A stretch of DNA of 51,762 nucleotides from Salinibacillus xinjiangensis (GTDB lineage: Bacteria > Bacillota > Bacilli > Bacillales > Alkalibacillaceae): NCBI RefSeq assembly GCF_009649735.1, contig NZ_WJNH01000017.1, forward strand, positions 1 through 51,762, read 5' to 3'. The notes beneath the pieces were generated by a model. It was not told the DNA's origin and made no database searches. It saw nothing but the letters and a program-made list of their open reading frames with translations. Numbering within the stretch: position 1 is the stretch's first letter; each line of letters starts with the position of its first letter. The position numbers and the translations under genes were made by a program. Below are positions 29,539-37,146 of the stretch, one piece after another.

Positions 29539-30998
29539 TCACGATCTTCGGCTTAGGCGCAGGAGACATCGATCAAATTTCACTGGGTGTTTACCGAACC
29601 TTAACATCTAGTAAAGCAGCTATCTACACTCGCACCCTGGATCATCCTGTTATTCAATCCCTAATGAATGAGGGAGTGAATTTTCAGTCCTTTGATGAGG
29701 TATATGGACAGCATCAGGATTTTGAATCTGTATATGATCAAATTGCGGAAACGCTCATACAAGCAGCGCAGCAACAGTCCATCATTTATACAGTACCAGG
29801 TCATCCCATGCTAGCGGAAAGAACCGTTCAACTTCTTCTTGAAGCTGAGCAAAGGGATGCTAATCTTAAGGTACATATTGGGCATGGGCAAAGCTACTTA
29901 GATAGTTTGTTTACAGCGTTATCCATTGATCCTGTGGAAGGATTTCAATTTGTTGACGCAACTTCCTTTCAGCGATTTGATTTAAAGTATGGACAGCATA
30001 TCATTTTCACACAGGTCTACGATGAAATGATTGCATCTGAAGTAAAATTAACCTTGATGGAGGACTTACCTGATGATTATGAGGTTACAGTCGTTCATGC
30101 TGCGGGGAGCGATAGCGAGTGGATGAAGAAGGTTCCACTTTATGAGCTTGATCGAAAGGTTCCAATCAGCAATCTCATCAGTGTGTATGTACCACCTGTT
30201 CCTAAAGAATTGAGGAATCATCAATTTGAACGTCTGCGAGAAGTGATTGCGATTTTGAGAGGACCTAATGGCTGCCCTTGGGACCTGGAACAAACTCATG
30301 AATCTCTAAGGCCATTCTTAATTGAAGAAGCATATGAAGTCATTGAGGCTATTAATGATCAAAACGATGATAAAGTTGCAGAAGAGCTTGGAGATGTGCT
30401 CTTGCAAATCATGCTTCATGGTCAAATCGGTGAGGAAGAGGGATTTTATAGTGTTGATGATATTATTCAATCAATTACCGATAAAATGATTCGTAGGCAC
30501 CCTCATGTGTTCGGGAATGCCAATTTAGAATCATCAGATGCTGTTATTCAATCTTGGGAAGAAATTAAACAAGAGGAGCAAGGGGATCAGCCATCATCCG
30601 TATTGGATGGTATTGAAAAATCGCTGCCTGCTTTATTAACAGCACTGGAGCTCCAAAAGAAGGCGGCTAAAGTAGGCTTTGATTGGAAAGAAAAAACACC
30701 AATCATGAACAAAATTAAGGAAGAAATAAAGGAATTTGAGGAGGCAATCGAGAATCAATCAGTAACCAATTCGGAAAAGGAGTTTGGTGATCTCTTGTTT
30801 GCCATTGTAAATTTAGGAAGACATGAAAAGATCAATCCGGAAATTGCATTAGGTCGAACAAACCAAAAATTCAAGTCGCGTTTTCAGTACATAGAAAAAC
30901 GTGCAGCAGAAAATAAAAAAAGCCTTAAAGACATGTCGCTCTCTGAAATGGATCGATATTGGGAAGAGGCAAAAACGAACATAGAAAAAGAGAGGTAA
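29526..30998 (+). CDS. yabN: YabN: tetrapyrrole-methylase-like plus MazG pyrophosphohydrolase
   Basis: A 490-residue two-domain protein. The N-terminal domain (about 1-220) has the SAM-dependent tetrapyrrole methylase fold, as in rsmI upstream (FGLGAGD, TVPGHPMLAE). The C-terminal part (about 225-490) holds two MazG-type NTP pyrophosphohydrolase units (CPWDLEQTHESLRPFLIEEAYEV and EELGDVLLQ; EFGDLLFAIVN), which clear abnormal nucleoside triphosphates. The start is TTG 29526 after TAGGAGGAG within the end of yabM. Confidence 0.93.
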   Translation: MEKVITIFGLGAGDIDQISLGVYRTLTSSKAAIYTRTLDHPVIQSLMNEGVNFQSFDEVYGQHQDFESVYDQIAETLIQAAQQQSIIYTVPGHPMLAERTVQLLLEAEQRDANLKVHIGHGQSYLDSLFTALSIDPVEGFQFVDATSFQRFDLKYGQHIIFTQVYDEMIASEVKLTLMEDLPDDYEVTVVHAAGSDSEWMKKVPLYELDRKVPISNLISVYVPPVPKELRNHQFERLREVIAILRGPNGCPWDLEQTHESLRPFLIEEAYEVIEAINDQNDDKVAEELGDVLLQIMLHGQIGEEEGFYSVDDIIQSITDKMIRRHPHVFGNANLESSDAVIQSWEEIKQEEQGDQPSSVLDGIEKSLPALLTALELQKKAAKVGFDWKEKTPIMNKIKEEIKEFEEAIENQSVTNSEKEFGDLLFAIVNLGRHEKINPEIALGRTNQKFKSRFQYIEKRAAENKKSLKDMSLSEMDRYWEEAKTNIEKER

Positions 30999-31004
30999 CG
31001 AACC

Positions 31005-31268
31005 ATGCGCTTAGATAAATTTTTAAAAATATCACGACTTATAAAAAGAAGAACTTTAGCAAAGGAAGTAGCCGAACAAGGTAGAATTAAGCTAAATGGC
31101 AGTCAAGCAAAGGCCTCAACAAATGTTTCAGCAGGTGATGAGCTCACAATTCAGTTTGGGCAAAAGCTTCTAACGGTTCGAGTGAATGACTTACGAGAGA
31201 ATGTAAAAAAAGATGAAGCCTCGTCACTTTATACAATTGTCAAAGAGGAGCAGGTAAACCGAGAATAA
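31005..31268 (+). CDS. rqcP: Ribosome quality control factor RqcP (S4 domain)
   Basis: An 87-residue S4-domain RNA-binding protein, homolog of B. subtilis RqcP (YabO) and Hsp15. RqcP joins RqcH on stalled 50S subunits and lets alanine tails be added to the stuck chain. The S4 motif MRLDKFLKISRLIKRRT and RIKLNG lie in the first 35 residues. It starts six bases after yabN, with GAGAGGTAACG as site; probably the last gene of yabM-yabN-rqcP. Confidence 0.93.
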   Translation: MRLDKFLKISRLIKRRTLAKEVAEQGRIKLNGSQAKASTNVSAGDELTIQFGQKLLTVRVNDLRENVKKDEASSLYTIVKEEQVNRE

Positions 31269-31301
31269 TTTAATTTCATGTTCTAGACTTGTCCCTTCTA
31301 T

Positions 31302-31309
31302 CATAAATT
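31302..31309 (+). promoter_or_regulatory. Possible sigma-E -10 of yabP-yabQ
   Basis: CATAAATT resembles the sigma-E -10 (CATACAAT), 25 bases before yabP. No clear -35 is seen. In B. subtilis yabP and yabQ are sigma-E genes. Confidence 0.3.
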
Positions 31310-31334
31310 TTAATGATAAAGGAGGGGCGACTCT

Positions 31335-31637
31335 ATGAATTATGAAAACAATTTCTATCCGTCGCAAAGGGAGCACCAGGAGCATCAAGTGAAAATAGTA
31401 AACCGTAGAGAACTAGAGATCACAGGTGTAAAGGAAGTCGATAGTTTTGATAATGAGGAATTTTTACTTCAAACCAATCTAGGATTTCTAGTGGTTCGTG
31501 GGGAAAATCTCCATATGAAAAACCTTGATGTTGAACAGGGGTTAGTTGCCATAAAGGGGCGAGTCTACGAATTATCATATATCGACGAACAACAAGGAGA
31601 TAAAGCTAAAGGTCTCTTTAGCAAGCTATTTAAATGA
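31335..31637 (+). CDS. yabP: Sporulation protein YabP
   Basis: A 100-residue protein of the YabP/YqfC family, the same length as in B. subtilis. Mother-cell product needed at low level for normal sporulation; the fold is beta-rich with the motifs LEITGVKEVDSFD, TNLGFLVVRGENLHMKNL and GLVAIKGRVYELSY. AAAGGAGGGGCG precedes the ATG. Its stop overlaps the yabQ start (ATGA). Confidence 0.93.
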   Translation: MNYENNFYPSQREHQEHQVKIVNRRELEITGVKEVDSFDNEEFLLQTNLGFLVVRGENLHMKNLDVEQGLVAIKGRVYELSYIDEQQGDKAKGLFSKLFK

Positions 31638-32233
31638 GTCTTTCACTACAATTTTTCACGATGATGGTAATGGTGGCAAGCGGAATCTATTTAGGGATGG
31701 CGATTGATACCTTTCATCGCTTTCACAACCATAAAAAGCGCAGCGATATCAGTAAATATGCAAATGAAATTTTGTTTTGGATCCTACAGGGTTTAGTTAT
31801 TTTTTATATTCTATATTTGACAAACCAAGGACAGCTTCGTTTGTATGTCTGGCTAGCCCTTTTGTTCGGAATAGCGTTTTATCAATCCGTATTAAGGGTA
31901 ATGTATTTAAAGGTACTTGAAGGTATGATCCAATATTCCGTTGCCACCTTCCGTTTTCTTAATAGACTTTTTCAACGTTTAGTCATCGCCCCGCTTACTA
32001 AGCTGTTTAAATTGACCACATATCTCTTAACCCTGTTTTGGGCTGTTGTCATTTGGATTCTTTTAATTCCATGGAAAATATTTAGAAGACCATTAATGTA
32101 TGTATGGAATAAAATAAAGTCAGCTATACCAAGGGGTTGGAAAAAAAACATTCTTTCCTTCTCTCGTTTTTGTAGTAGAATAATAGATACAATCATTGAA
32201 CGATGGAAAATGATTTTTTCAAAAAGGAGGTAA
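31634..32233 (+). CDS. yabQ: Spore cortex biosynthesis membrane protein YabQ
   Basis: A 199-residue membrane protein. Hydrophobic segments lie near residues 5-25, 45-63, 70-88 and 133-152, with a basic C-terminal tail (about 155-199). B. subtilis YabQ sits in the outer forespore membrane and is needed for cortex formation. ATG 31634 overlaps the yabP stop. divIC begins six bases after its stop. Confidence 0.9.
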   Translation: MSLSLQFFTMMVMVASGIYLGMAIDTFHRFHNHKKRSDISKYANEILFWILQGLVIFYILYLTNQGQLRLYVWLALLFGIAFYQSVLRVMYLKVLEGMIQYSVATFRFLNRLFQRLVIAPLTKLFKLTTYLLTLFWAVVIWILLIPWKIFRRPLMYVWNKIKSAIPRGWKKNILSFSRFCSRIIDTIIERWKMIFSKRR

Positions 32234-32239
32234 ACGACG

Positions 32240-32623
32240 ATGAACCAGGACAAGGGACCTGTGACTAGATTAAATTCCAACTATATGAAACAATATGATG
32301 CACAAATGGAACGACACAAACGAAGGAAAAAACGTCTATATCGTCGTTTGACACTTTTTGCCGTTTTGATTGTAGCGGTTTTTGGTTACTTATTGAATTA
32401 CCATTTGGATCAACGGCAGCTATATAACGAAAAAGTAAATCAGTATGAACAATTACAACAGGATCTGGATAAACTAAAAGCAGAAGAGAAGGACCTTAAG
32501 GAAGAAATGAATTTGTTAAAGGATACAGATTATATCCTGCAAATAGCCCGTAAAGATTACTTTCTTTCCAAGGAAGGGGAGATTATCTTTAATGTTCCCG
32601 AAGATGGGGATTTGTCTTATTGA
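32240..32623 (+). CDS. divIC: Septum formation initiator protein DivIC
   Basis: A 127-residue bitopic divisome protein (FtsB family) that pairs with FtsL and DivIB. A basic cytoplasmic N-terminus (1-36) precedes one membrane segment (about 37-55, FAVLIVAVFGYLLNY), then an extracellular coiled coil (about 62-95). The C-terminal DTDYILQIARKDYFLSKEGEI is conserved. A strong AAAGGAGG site comes before ATG 32240. It overlaps the -35 of the yabR promoter at its stop. Confidence 0.94.
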   Translation: MNQDKGPVTRLNSNYMKQYDAQMERHKRRKKRLYRRLTLFAVLIVAVFGYLLNYHLDQRQLYNEKVNQYEQLQQDLDKLKAEEKDLKEEMNLLKDTDYILQIARKDYFLSKEGEIIFNVPEDGDLSY

Positions 32624-32649
32624 CACTTTTTTACGTGCATATATATAAT
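32620..32649 (+). promoter_or_regulatory. yabR sigma-A promoter
   Basis: TTGACA (32620-32625, containing the divIC stop codon) and TATAAT (32644-32649) both match consensus, 18 bp apart. Confidence 0.8.
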
Positions 32650-32696
32650 ATAGTATAGAAGACTTATTTAAAATTCTAAGGAGGAGCATTTTTTTT

Positions 32697-33095
32697 ATGT
32701 CAGTTGAAGTAGGCAGCAAGCTGCAAGGCAAGGTGACAGGCATCACAAATTTTGGAGCTTTTGTAGAATTACCAGAAGGATCTACAGGTCTTGTTCACAT
32801 TAGTGAAGTCGCGGATAAGTATGTGAAGGACATCAACGAACACTTAAAGGTTGGCGACGAAGTAGAAGTAAAGGTGATTAACGTCAACGATGGTAAGATC
32901 GGCCTTTCCATTAAAAAGGCAAAAGAAAATCCAAATCGTCATAAAAAACGCAATAACTCAAACAGACCAAACAGACGCAGTGAATCGTTTGAGGCAAAGA
33001 TGAACCGCTTTCTAAAGGATAGTGAAGATCGCTTAGCTTCTTTGAGGAAACATACGGAATCGAAACGCGGCGGGCGTGGTGCTAAAAAAGGTTAA
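32697..33095 (+). CDS. yabR: S1-domain RNA-binding protein YabR
   Basis: A 132-residue protein with one S1 domain (about 5-75: GSKLQGKVTGITNFGAFVELPEG, GLVHISEVADKYV, KIGLSIKKA) and a basic Arg/Lys/Asn tail. Close to polynucleotide phosphorylase and general stress S1 proteins; its role is not known. AAGGAGGAGC precedes the ATG. In B. subtilis it lies at the same place after divIC. Confidence 0.93.
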   Translation: MSVEVGSKLQGKVTGITNFGAFVELPEGSTGLVHISEVADKYVKDINEHLKVGDEVEVKVINVNDGKIGLSIKKAKENPNRHKKRNNSNRPNRRSESFEAKMNRFLKDSEDRLASLRKHTESKRGGRGAKKG

Positions 33096-33159
33096 CTTGC
33101 TGTCTATAAACATGGACTGAAAAATGTATTTCTAACGAATAACGATATAATAAGTATAC

Positions 33160-33192
33160 AGCCTTAAAGGTATATCCTTTAGGGCTTTTTTT
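33160..33192 (+). terminator. yabR terminator
   Basis: AGCCTTAAAGG (33160-33170) pairs with CCTTTAGGGCT (33176-33186), then seven T's. Confidence 0.88.
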
Positions 33193-33292
33193 ATACTATC
33201 AGAATTTATAAGTTAATTAGGTAGATAGTATAAGTGCAACTACCCCTCTGTCTTCGCCTTGCAGGCTCGCCAATCGGCGAGTTTTCTTTATG
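33193..33292 (+). repeat. Intergenic repeat, copy B (full length)
   Basis: A 100-base element begins one base after the yabR T run. Its left 39 bases carry inverted arms (ATACTATC 33193-33200, GATAGTAT 33224-33231). The right part runs AAGTGCAACTAC, CCTCTGTCTTCGCC and ends with a six-pair hairpin (CTCGCC/GGCGAG, 33266-33281) plus TTTTCTTTA, which could terminate. The right part matches copy A (minus strand, 7765-7830); the left matches copy C (37057-37095) at 34 of 39 positions. The remaining 33293-33493 shows nothing recognisable. Confidence 0.75.
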
Positions 33293-33493
33293 TGTGAAAA
33301 TATCCCCAAAGTATCTTCTAGTATCTTTATCCCCTATTATTTTCATCAAAGCTCTTTAGGTCATCAACACTGAGGTTACAGCGTATTAACGTTCCTATTC
33401 TACTAATGCCCTTACAAATCTAGGAAATACGTTATTGTATGCAGCAATAATTACAGCAAAGTAAAAACAGGAATTTCGAAACCAAAAAAGGGG

Positions 33494-34081
33494 GTGAACC
33501 TTCTGAGCCACTTAGACCCCGTCACACGTAAGGCTTTAGCATCTGTTAATCAAACCCAGGATGTTGAACAACAAAATGTAAACCAGCAAGTAGCGGCAAT
33601 TGCCATTGCATTTGGAAGTAATGATGCAACCGCTGTTCAGGCTAGTGCACAAACGAATGATAATGAACAGGCTGTACTAGCAAATGCAACCAACATTGTA
33701 AATAGCAACAAAGGTGCTAAGGATAAAAACGCCAAGGATAAAGATATCACGAAGAAATCCGTGAGTATGGATGAAAGGAAAAGACAATCAAAGGGACCAG
33801 ATAGTGCAGAACATAAAATGAGTGACCTTTCTTCCATTCTGCCCAAGTCATTGGATGAATTAAAATCCAAGTTTAATATTGGATTAACCATCAATCATAA
33901 TGGTGGTAACTTTGAAATTGGAGCAAATGAAGAGGGAGAGGTCTCTTTTCAAGAGAAAAGCGAAACAGACAGTACAGAAGCAGGTACTTTTAAAGTCGTC
34001 CTTAATCAAGGGGAAGAAAAGCTAGAAATTGAAGCTGACCCAGATGGTAACGTTTATATGAATGGTAATAAGGTAGAGTAA
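33494..34081 (+). CDS. Unrecognised hydrophilic protein
   Basis: A 195-residue protein I do not recognise, in a place where B. subtilis has no gene. There is no signal peptide or membrane segment. Residues about 10-75 are rich in Ala, Gln, Asn and Val, 76-105 are strongly charged (Lys, Asp), and 125-195 look like paired beta strands (LTINHNGGNFEIGA, GEVSFQE, FKVVLNQGEEKLEIEADPDGNVYMNG). The given start, GTG 33494, touches the AAGGGGG site; CTG 33503 (MSHLDPVTRKAL) would have better spacing. It ends at a strong two-way terminator. Codon use looks like its neighbours. Function unknown. Confidence 0.7.
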   Translation: MNLLSHLDPVTRKALASVNQTQDVEQQNVNQQVAAIAIAFGSNDATAVQASAQTNDNEQAVLANATNIVNSNKGAKDKNAKDKDITKKSVSMDERKRQSKGPDSAEHKMSDLSSILPKSLDELKSKFNIGLTINHNGGNFEIGANEEGEVSFQEKSETDSTEAGTFKVVLNQGEEKLEIEADPDGNVYMNGNKVE

Positions 34082-34087
34082 GCTAAA

Positions 34088-34124
34088 AAAGAGGTGTCTC
34101 AAATGAATGAGACACCTCTTTTTT
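34088..34124. terminator. Bidirectional terminator between 33494-34081 and tRNA genes
   Basis: AAAAAAGAGGTGTCTC and GAGACACCTCTTTTTT form a perfect stem with A run and T run on both sides. It ends the rightward gene and the leftward tRNA transcript. Confidence 0.92.
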
Positions 34125-34127
34125 ATA

Positions 34128-34199
34128 TGACCCGTACGGGATTCGAACCCGTGTTACCGCCGTGAAAGGGCGGTGTCTTAACCACTTGACCAACGGGCC
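34128..34199 (-). tRNA. tRNA-Glu (TTC)
   Basis: On the minus strand it begins GGCCCGTTGGTCAAG and ends ACGGGTCA; the anticodon loop is CTTTCAC with anticodon TTC. The acceptor, D, anticodon and T (GGTTCGAATCC) arms all form. CCA is not encoded. Same pair and orientation as the Met-Glu tRNA genes beside spoIIE in B. subtilis. Confidence 0.95.
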
Positions 34200-34210
34200 G
34201 GTTTAAATAA

Positions 34211-34287
34211 TGGTAGCGGCGGAGGGGATCGAACCCCCGACCTCACGGGTATGAACCGTACGCTCTCGCCAGCTGAGCTACACCGCC
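34211..34287 (-). tRNA. tRNA-Met (CAT), elongator type
   Basis: On the minus strand it begins GGCGGTGTAGCTCAG and ends CCGCTACCA with CCA encoded. Anticodon CAT. The first base pairs in the acceptor stem, so it is not an initiator tRNA; an Ile2 (lysidine) tRNA would have a different acceptor. It is read first, then tRNA-Glu. Confidence 0.9.
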
Positions 34288-34336
34288 ATTTTTTAATATA
34301 ATTAAAGGATAGGTGCTTTAAAAGCACAAGAATTAT

Positions 34337-34363
34337 ATTATAACAGGATTAAATAAGTGTCAA
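34337..34363 (-). promoter_or_regulatory. Promoter of tRNA-Met/tRNA-Glu unit
   Basis: On the minus strand TTGACA (34363-34358) and TATAAT (34342-34337) match consensus, with an extended TG (34345-34344). The spacer is a short 15 bp, which the extended -10 may offset. Confidence 0.75.
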
Positions 34364-34488
34364 TAGGTTTTGTCGATTTTTCAATTGCCAAAATGGTGTG
34401 AATTACTCGATGAAATGTGACAGAGTCCATGCATTTCATTTTTTTCTTCGGTTTATATTGTAGAATTGCAACTTGATTTTCGGAAACA

Positions 34489-34554
34489 CGTCGAAGACTT
34501 TTTCTAGCTTGTCCCTTTGTTTTGACAAAAAAAATAATAGAGGTGTGTTTCAAT
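34489..34554 (+). promoter_or_regulatory. spoIIE promoter with Spo0A boxes and 21-bp spacer
   Basis: TTGACA (34522-34527) and TTCAAT (34549-34554) are 21 bp apart. An unusual 21-bp spacer is known for B. subtilis spoIIE, which needs Spo0A~P. CGTCGAA (34489-34495) and, reversed, TGTCAAA (34527-34521) are one base off the 0A box TGTCGAA. Confidence 0.5.
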
Positions 34555-34580
34555 AGAGTACATAAAAGGAGTGATCGATA

Positions 34581-37034
34581 ATGATTGAATCCGTTACAAG
34601 GAACCAATCAAAATCTTCATATCAATATGTACGTTATTTATTATTAAATTGGAAAAAGAAAGTAGGAGATCTTTCCAAGCAAAAACTTATGGACGAGGGC
34701 TGGCTCATTGTATTTGCGGGTTTTTTACTAGGAAGGGCAATTATCCTGGACTCTGTTGCCCCATTTGCAGTTGCGTTTTTTGCATCTATTTGGATGCTAA
34801 GGAGAAATATTTCATTTAAGGTAGCACTTGCGGTGTTAGTGGGAAGTCTGACTATTCATGTTGAACACGCAATCTATTTGTTTAGCAGTTTATTTCTATT
34901 TTGTATACTCGCGGCATTATTTAAGAAGGCATCCAATCAACAAAAAATCATCCCGTTATTCGTGTTTATCTCTTGTTTAATCCCGCGGATATCAGGGCAC
35001 GTTCTCATTGGTCAGGTTGAAACCTATCAATGGGTCCTAACGATAGTAGAGGCAGGCTTAAGTGTTGTCCTTGTTCTCATCTTTATGCAGAGCGTACCTA
35101 TTTTATCACCCAAAAGGGTAAAAAAGGACTTAAAAAATGAGGAAATTGTGTGTGTAATGATTTTGATCGCATCCGTTTTAACTGGAACCATTGGTTGGAT
35201 TATTATGGATGCGTCTGTTGAACAGGTCTTTTCACGTTATTTTGTGTTGGTGCTAGCCTATATTGGTGGAGCTGCGATTGGATCGACCGTTGGTGTCGTA
35301 ACAGGTCTTGTTTTAAGTCTTGCGGATGTAGCTAGTTTATACCAAATGAGCCTTCTTGCCTTTGCAGGTCTATTAGGCGGCTTACTTAAGGATGGAAAAA
35401 AGGTAGGTGTTGGCTTAGGTTTATTTATTGCCACACTCTTGATTGGAATTTATGGGGAGGGCCAGGGTAATCAATTTGCTCCAACGTTAATTGAAACCGG
35501 GTTTGCGATTATTCTATTTTTTGGTACACCCGAGAAACTTATTCGAAAGATGGCCCGATATATTCCTGGAACGAATGAGTATACAGAGGAACAGGAACAG
35601 TATTTACAAAAGGTGAGAGATGTGACGGCACATCGTGTTGAACAATTTTCAGATATGTTTCAGGCGTTATCAAAGAGCTTTTTACGAATTGATGGAGTCC
35701 ATGAACCGCATAAGGATTCCAAGGAAACGGATTTCTTTTTAAGCCATGTTACCGAAAAGACCTGCCAATCATGCTTTAAAAAAGAAAGCTGCTGGGTTAA
35801 TAATTTTGATCAAACCTATGATTATATGACAGAAATTATGTCCGAAATGGAAGATGGGACACTAGACCAAAGAAGAAGGCTAAAACGTGACTTTGATAAG
35901 CATTGTGTAAAGTCTAAGAAGGTTTATGACACGATGAAAAGTGAACTATCCTTTTATCAGGCGAATCAGCGGTTAAAGAAGCAGGTACAAGAAAGTCGTA
36001 AATTTGTTGCCGAACAGCTAAAGGGCGTTTCAGATGTTATGGACAACTTTGCAAAGGAAATCATGAAAGAACGGCAAATTCATGAACAGCAGGAAAGTGA
36101 AATTGTATATGCTATCAATGAACTTGGATTTGAAATTGAAAAATTAGATATATACAGCCTAGAACCAGGCAGAGTGGATATTGAGATGAATTTATCCTTT
36201 TATGATTATCGTGGGGAGGCATCGAAGATCATCGCACCCGTGTTATCAGAAATCCTTCAGGAAACCGTAATTGTCGATCATGAAGAGGTTTCACCATTTA
36301 CAAATGGATATGGATTCTTTTCCTTTAAATCTGCGCAACAATATAATGTGCAAACAGGGGTTTCCCATGCTGCAAAAGGTGGCGGGTTCATCTCTGGAGA
36401 CAGTTATTTAACCTTAGAGCTAGGAAGTGGAAGATATGCCTTAGCCATTAGTGATGGGATGGGAAATGGCGAAAGGGCTTACTTAGAAAGTATGGAAACC
36501 TTAAGGCTCTTACAGCAGATCCTACAATCGGGGATTAATGAAAAGGTAGCAATTAAGTCTATCAACTCCATCCTATCCCTTAGAACAACGGATGAAATTT
36601 TTTCCACACTAGACCTTGCTGTTATTGATTTGCATCATGCTGGTGTGAAATTTCTGAAGATAGGGTCTACTCCAAGCTTTATCAAACGTTCATCAGACAT
36701 TATGAAGGTGGAGGCAAGTAATCTACCGATTGGGATTATTAAGGAGTTCGATGTTGATGTTGTCAATGAACAGCTAAAGCCAGGAGATATTTTAATCATG
36801 ATGAGTGATGGTATTTTTGAAGGGCCAAAACATGTTGAAAACGTTGACCTTTGGTTGAAACGTAAAATAAAGGAAATGGAAACGGAAAATCCTCAAGAGA
36901 TTGCTGATCTTATTTTGGAAGAAGTGGTGAGAACTAAGTCAGGTACAATTGATGATGATATGACGGTGCTAGTAGCTAAAATTGAAGATAATATTCCAGA
37001 GTGGGCATCCTTCCCTCTTCACAAGGCGCAATAA
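34581..37034 (+). CDS. spoIIE: Stage II sporulation protein E (PP2C phosphatase)
   Basis: An 817-residue membrane phosphatase that dephosphorylates SpoIIAA to free sigma F in the forespore and joins FtsZ at the polar septum. The N-terminal part has about ten membrane segments (about 40-330), then a regulatory/FtsZ-binding region (about 330-590) and the C-terminal PP2C domain (about 600-810) with GDSYLTLEL, AISDGMGNG, MMSDGIFEG and DDDMTV metal-site motifs. A cysteine trio CQSCFKKESCW occurs near 395. AAAGGAGTGA precedes ATG 34581. Monocistronic, promoter probably Spo0A-activated. Confidence 0.96.
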   Translation: MIESVTRNQSKSSYQYVRYLLLNWKKKVGDLSKQKLMDEGWLIVFAGFLLGRAIILDSVAPFAVAFFASIWMLRRNISFKVALAVLVGSLTIHVEHAIYLFSSLFLFCILAALFKKASNQQKIIPLFVFISCLIPRISGHVLIGQVETYQWVLTIVEAGLSVVLVLIFMQSVPILSPKRVKKDLKNEEIVCVMILIASVLTGTIGWIIMDASVEQVFSRYFVLVLAYIGGAAIGSTVGVVTGLVLSLADVASLYQMSLLAFAGLLGGLLKDGKKVGVGLGLFIATLLIGIYGEGQGNQFAPTLIETGFAIILFFGTPEKLIRKMARYIPGTNEYTEEQEQYLQKVRDVTAHRVEQFSDMFQALSKSFLRIDGVHEPHKDSKETDFFLSHVTEKTCQSCFKKESCWVNNFDQTYDYMTEIMSEMEDGTLDQRRRLKRDFDKHCVKSKKVYDTMKSELSFYQANQRLKKQVQESRKFVAEQLKGVSDVMDNFAKEIMKERQIHEQQESEIVYAINELGFEIEKLDIYSLEPGRVDIEMNLSFYDYRGEASKIIAPVLSEILQETVIVDHEEVSPFTNGYGFFSFKSAQQYNVQTGVSHAAKGGGFISGDSYLTLELGSGRYALAISDGMGNGERAYLESMETLRLLQQILQSGINEKVAIKSINSILSLRTTDEIFSTLDLAVIDLHHAGVKFLKIGSTPSFIKRSSDIMKVEASNLPIGIIKEFDVDVVNEQLKPGDILIMMSDGIFEGPKHVENVDLWLKRKIKEMETENPQEIADLILEEVVRTKSGTIDDDMTVLVAKIEDNIPEWASFPLHKAQ

Positions 37035-37053
37035 TCATTTATTGCGTCTTTTT
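37025..37053 (+). terminator. spoIIE terminator
   Basis: GCGCAATAA (37026-37034) pairs with TTATTGCGT (37039-37047), then CTTTTTC. The spoIIE stop codon is part of the stem. Confidence 0.8.
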
Positions 37054-37056
37054 CTT

Positions 37057-37095
37057 ATACTATTAGAATTTATAAGTTCATTCAGTCGATAGTAT
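37057..37095 (+). repeat. Intergenic repeat, copy C (left part only)
   Basis: Inverted arms ATACTATT (37057-37064) and GATAGTAT (37088-37095) frame a 39-base unit that matches the left end of copy B (33193-33231) at 34 of 39 positions, same length. As with copy B, it begins just after a terminator T run. The right part is absent. Confidence 0.7.
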
Positions 37096-37146
37096 AAGTC
37101 TAGTTCTAGGTGGCAATGATGGTAATAGAAATTGAGGAGGGATAGC

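Noticed and set aside
34211-34287. tRNA-Ile2 with lysidine (CAT anticodon), a substrate of the nearby tilS
   Set aside because: The acceptor and T arms match the elongator Met tRNA beside spoIIE in B. subtilis rather than tRNA-Ile2.
34338-34607. Minus-strand open frame of 89 codons between the tRNA genes and spoIIE
   Set aside because: It overlaps the spoIIE start and promoter as well as the tRNA promoter, and has no binding site.
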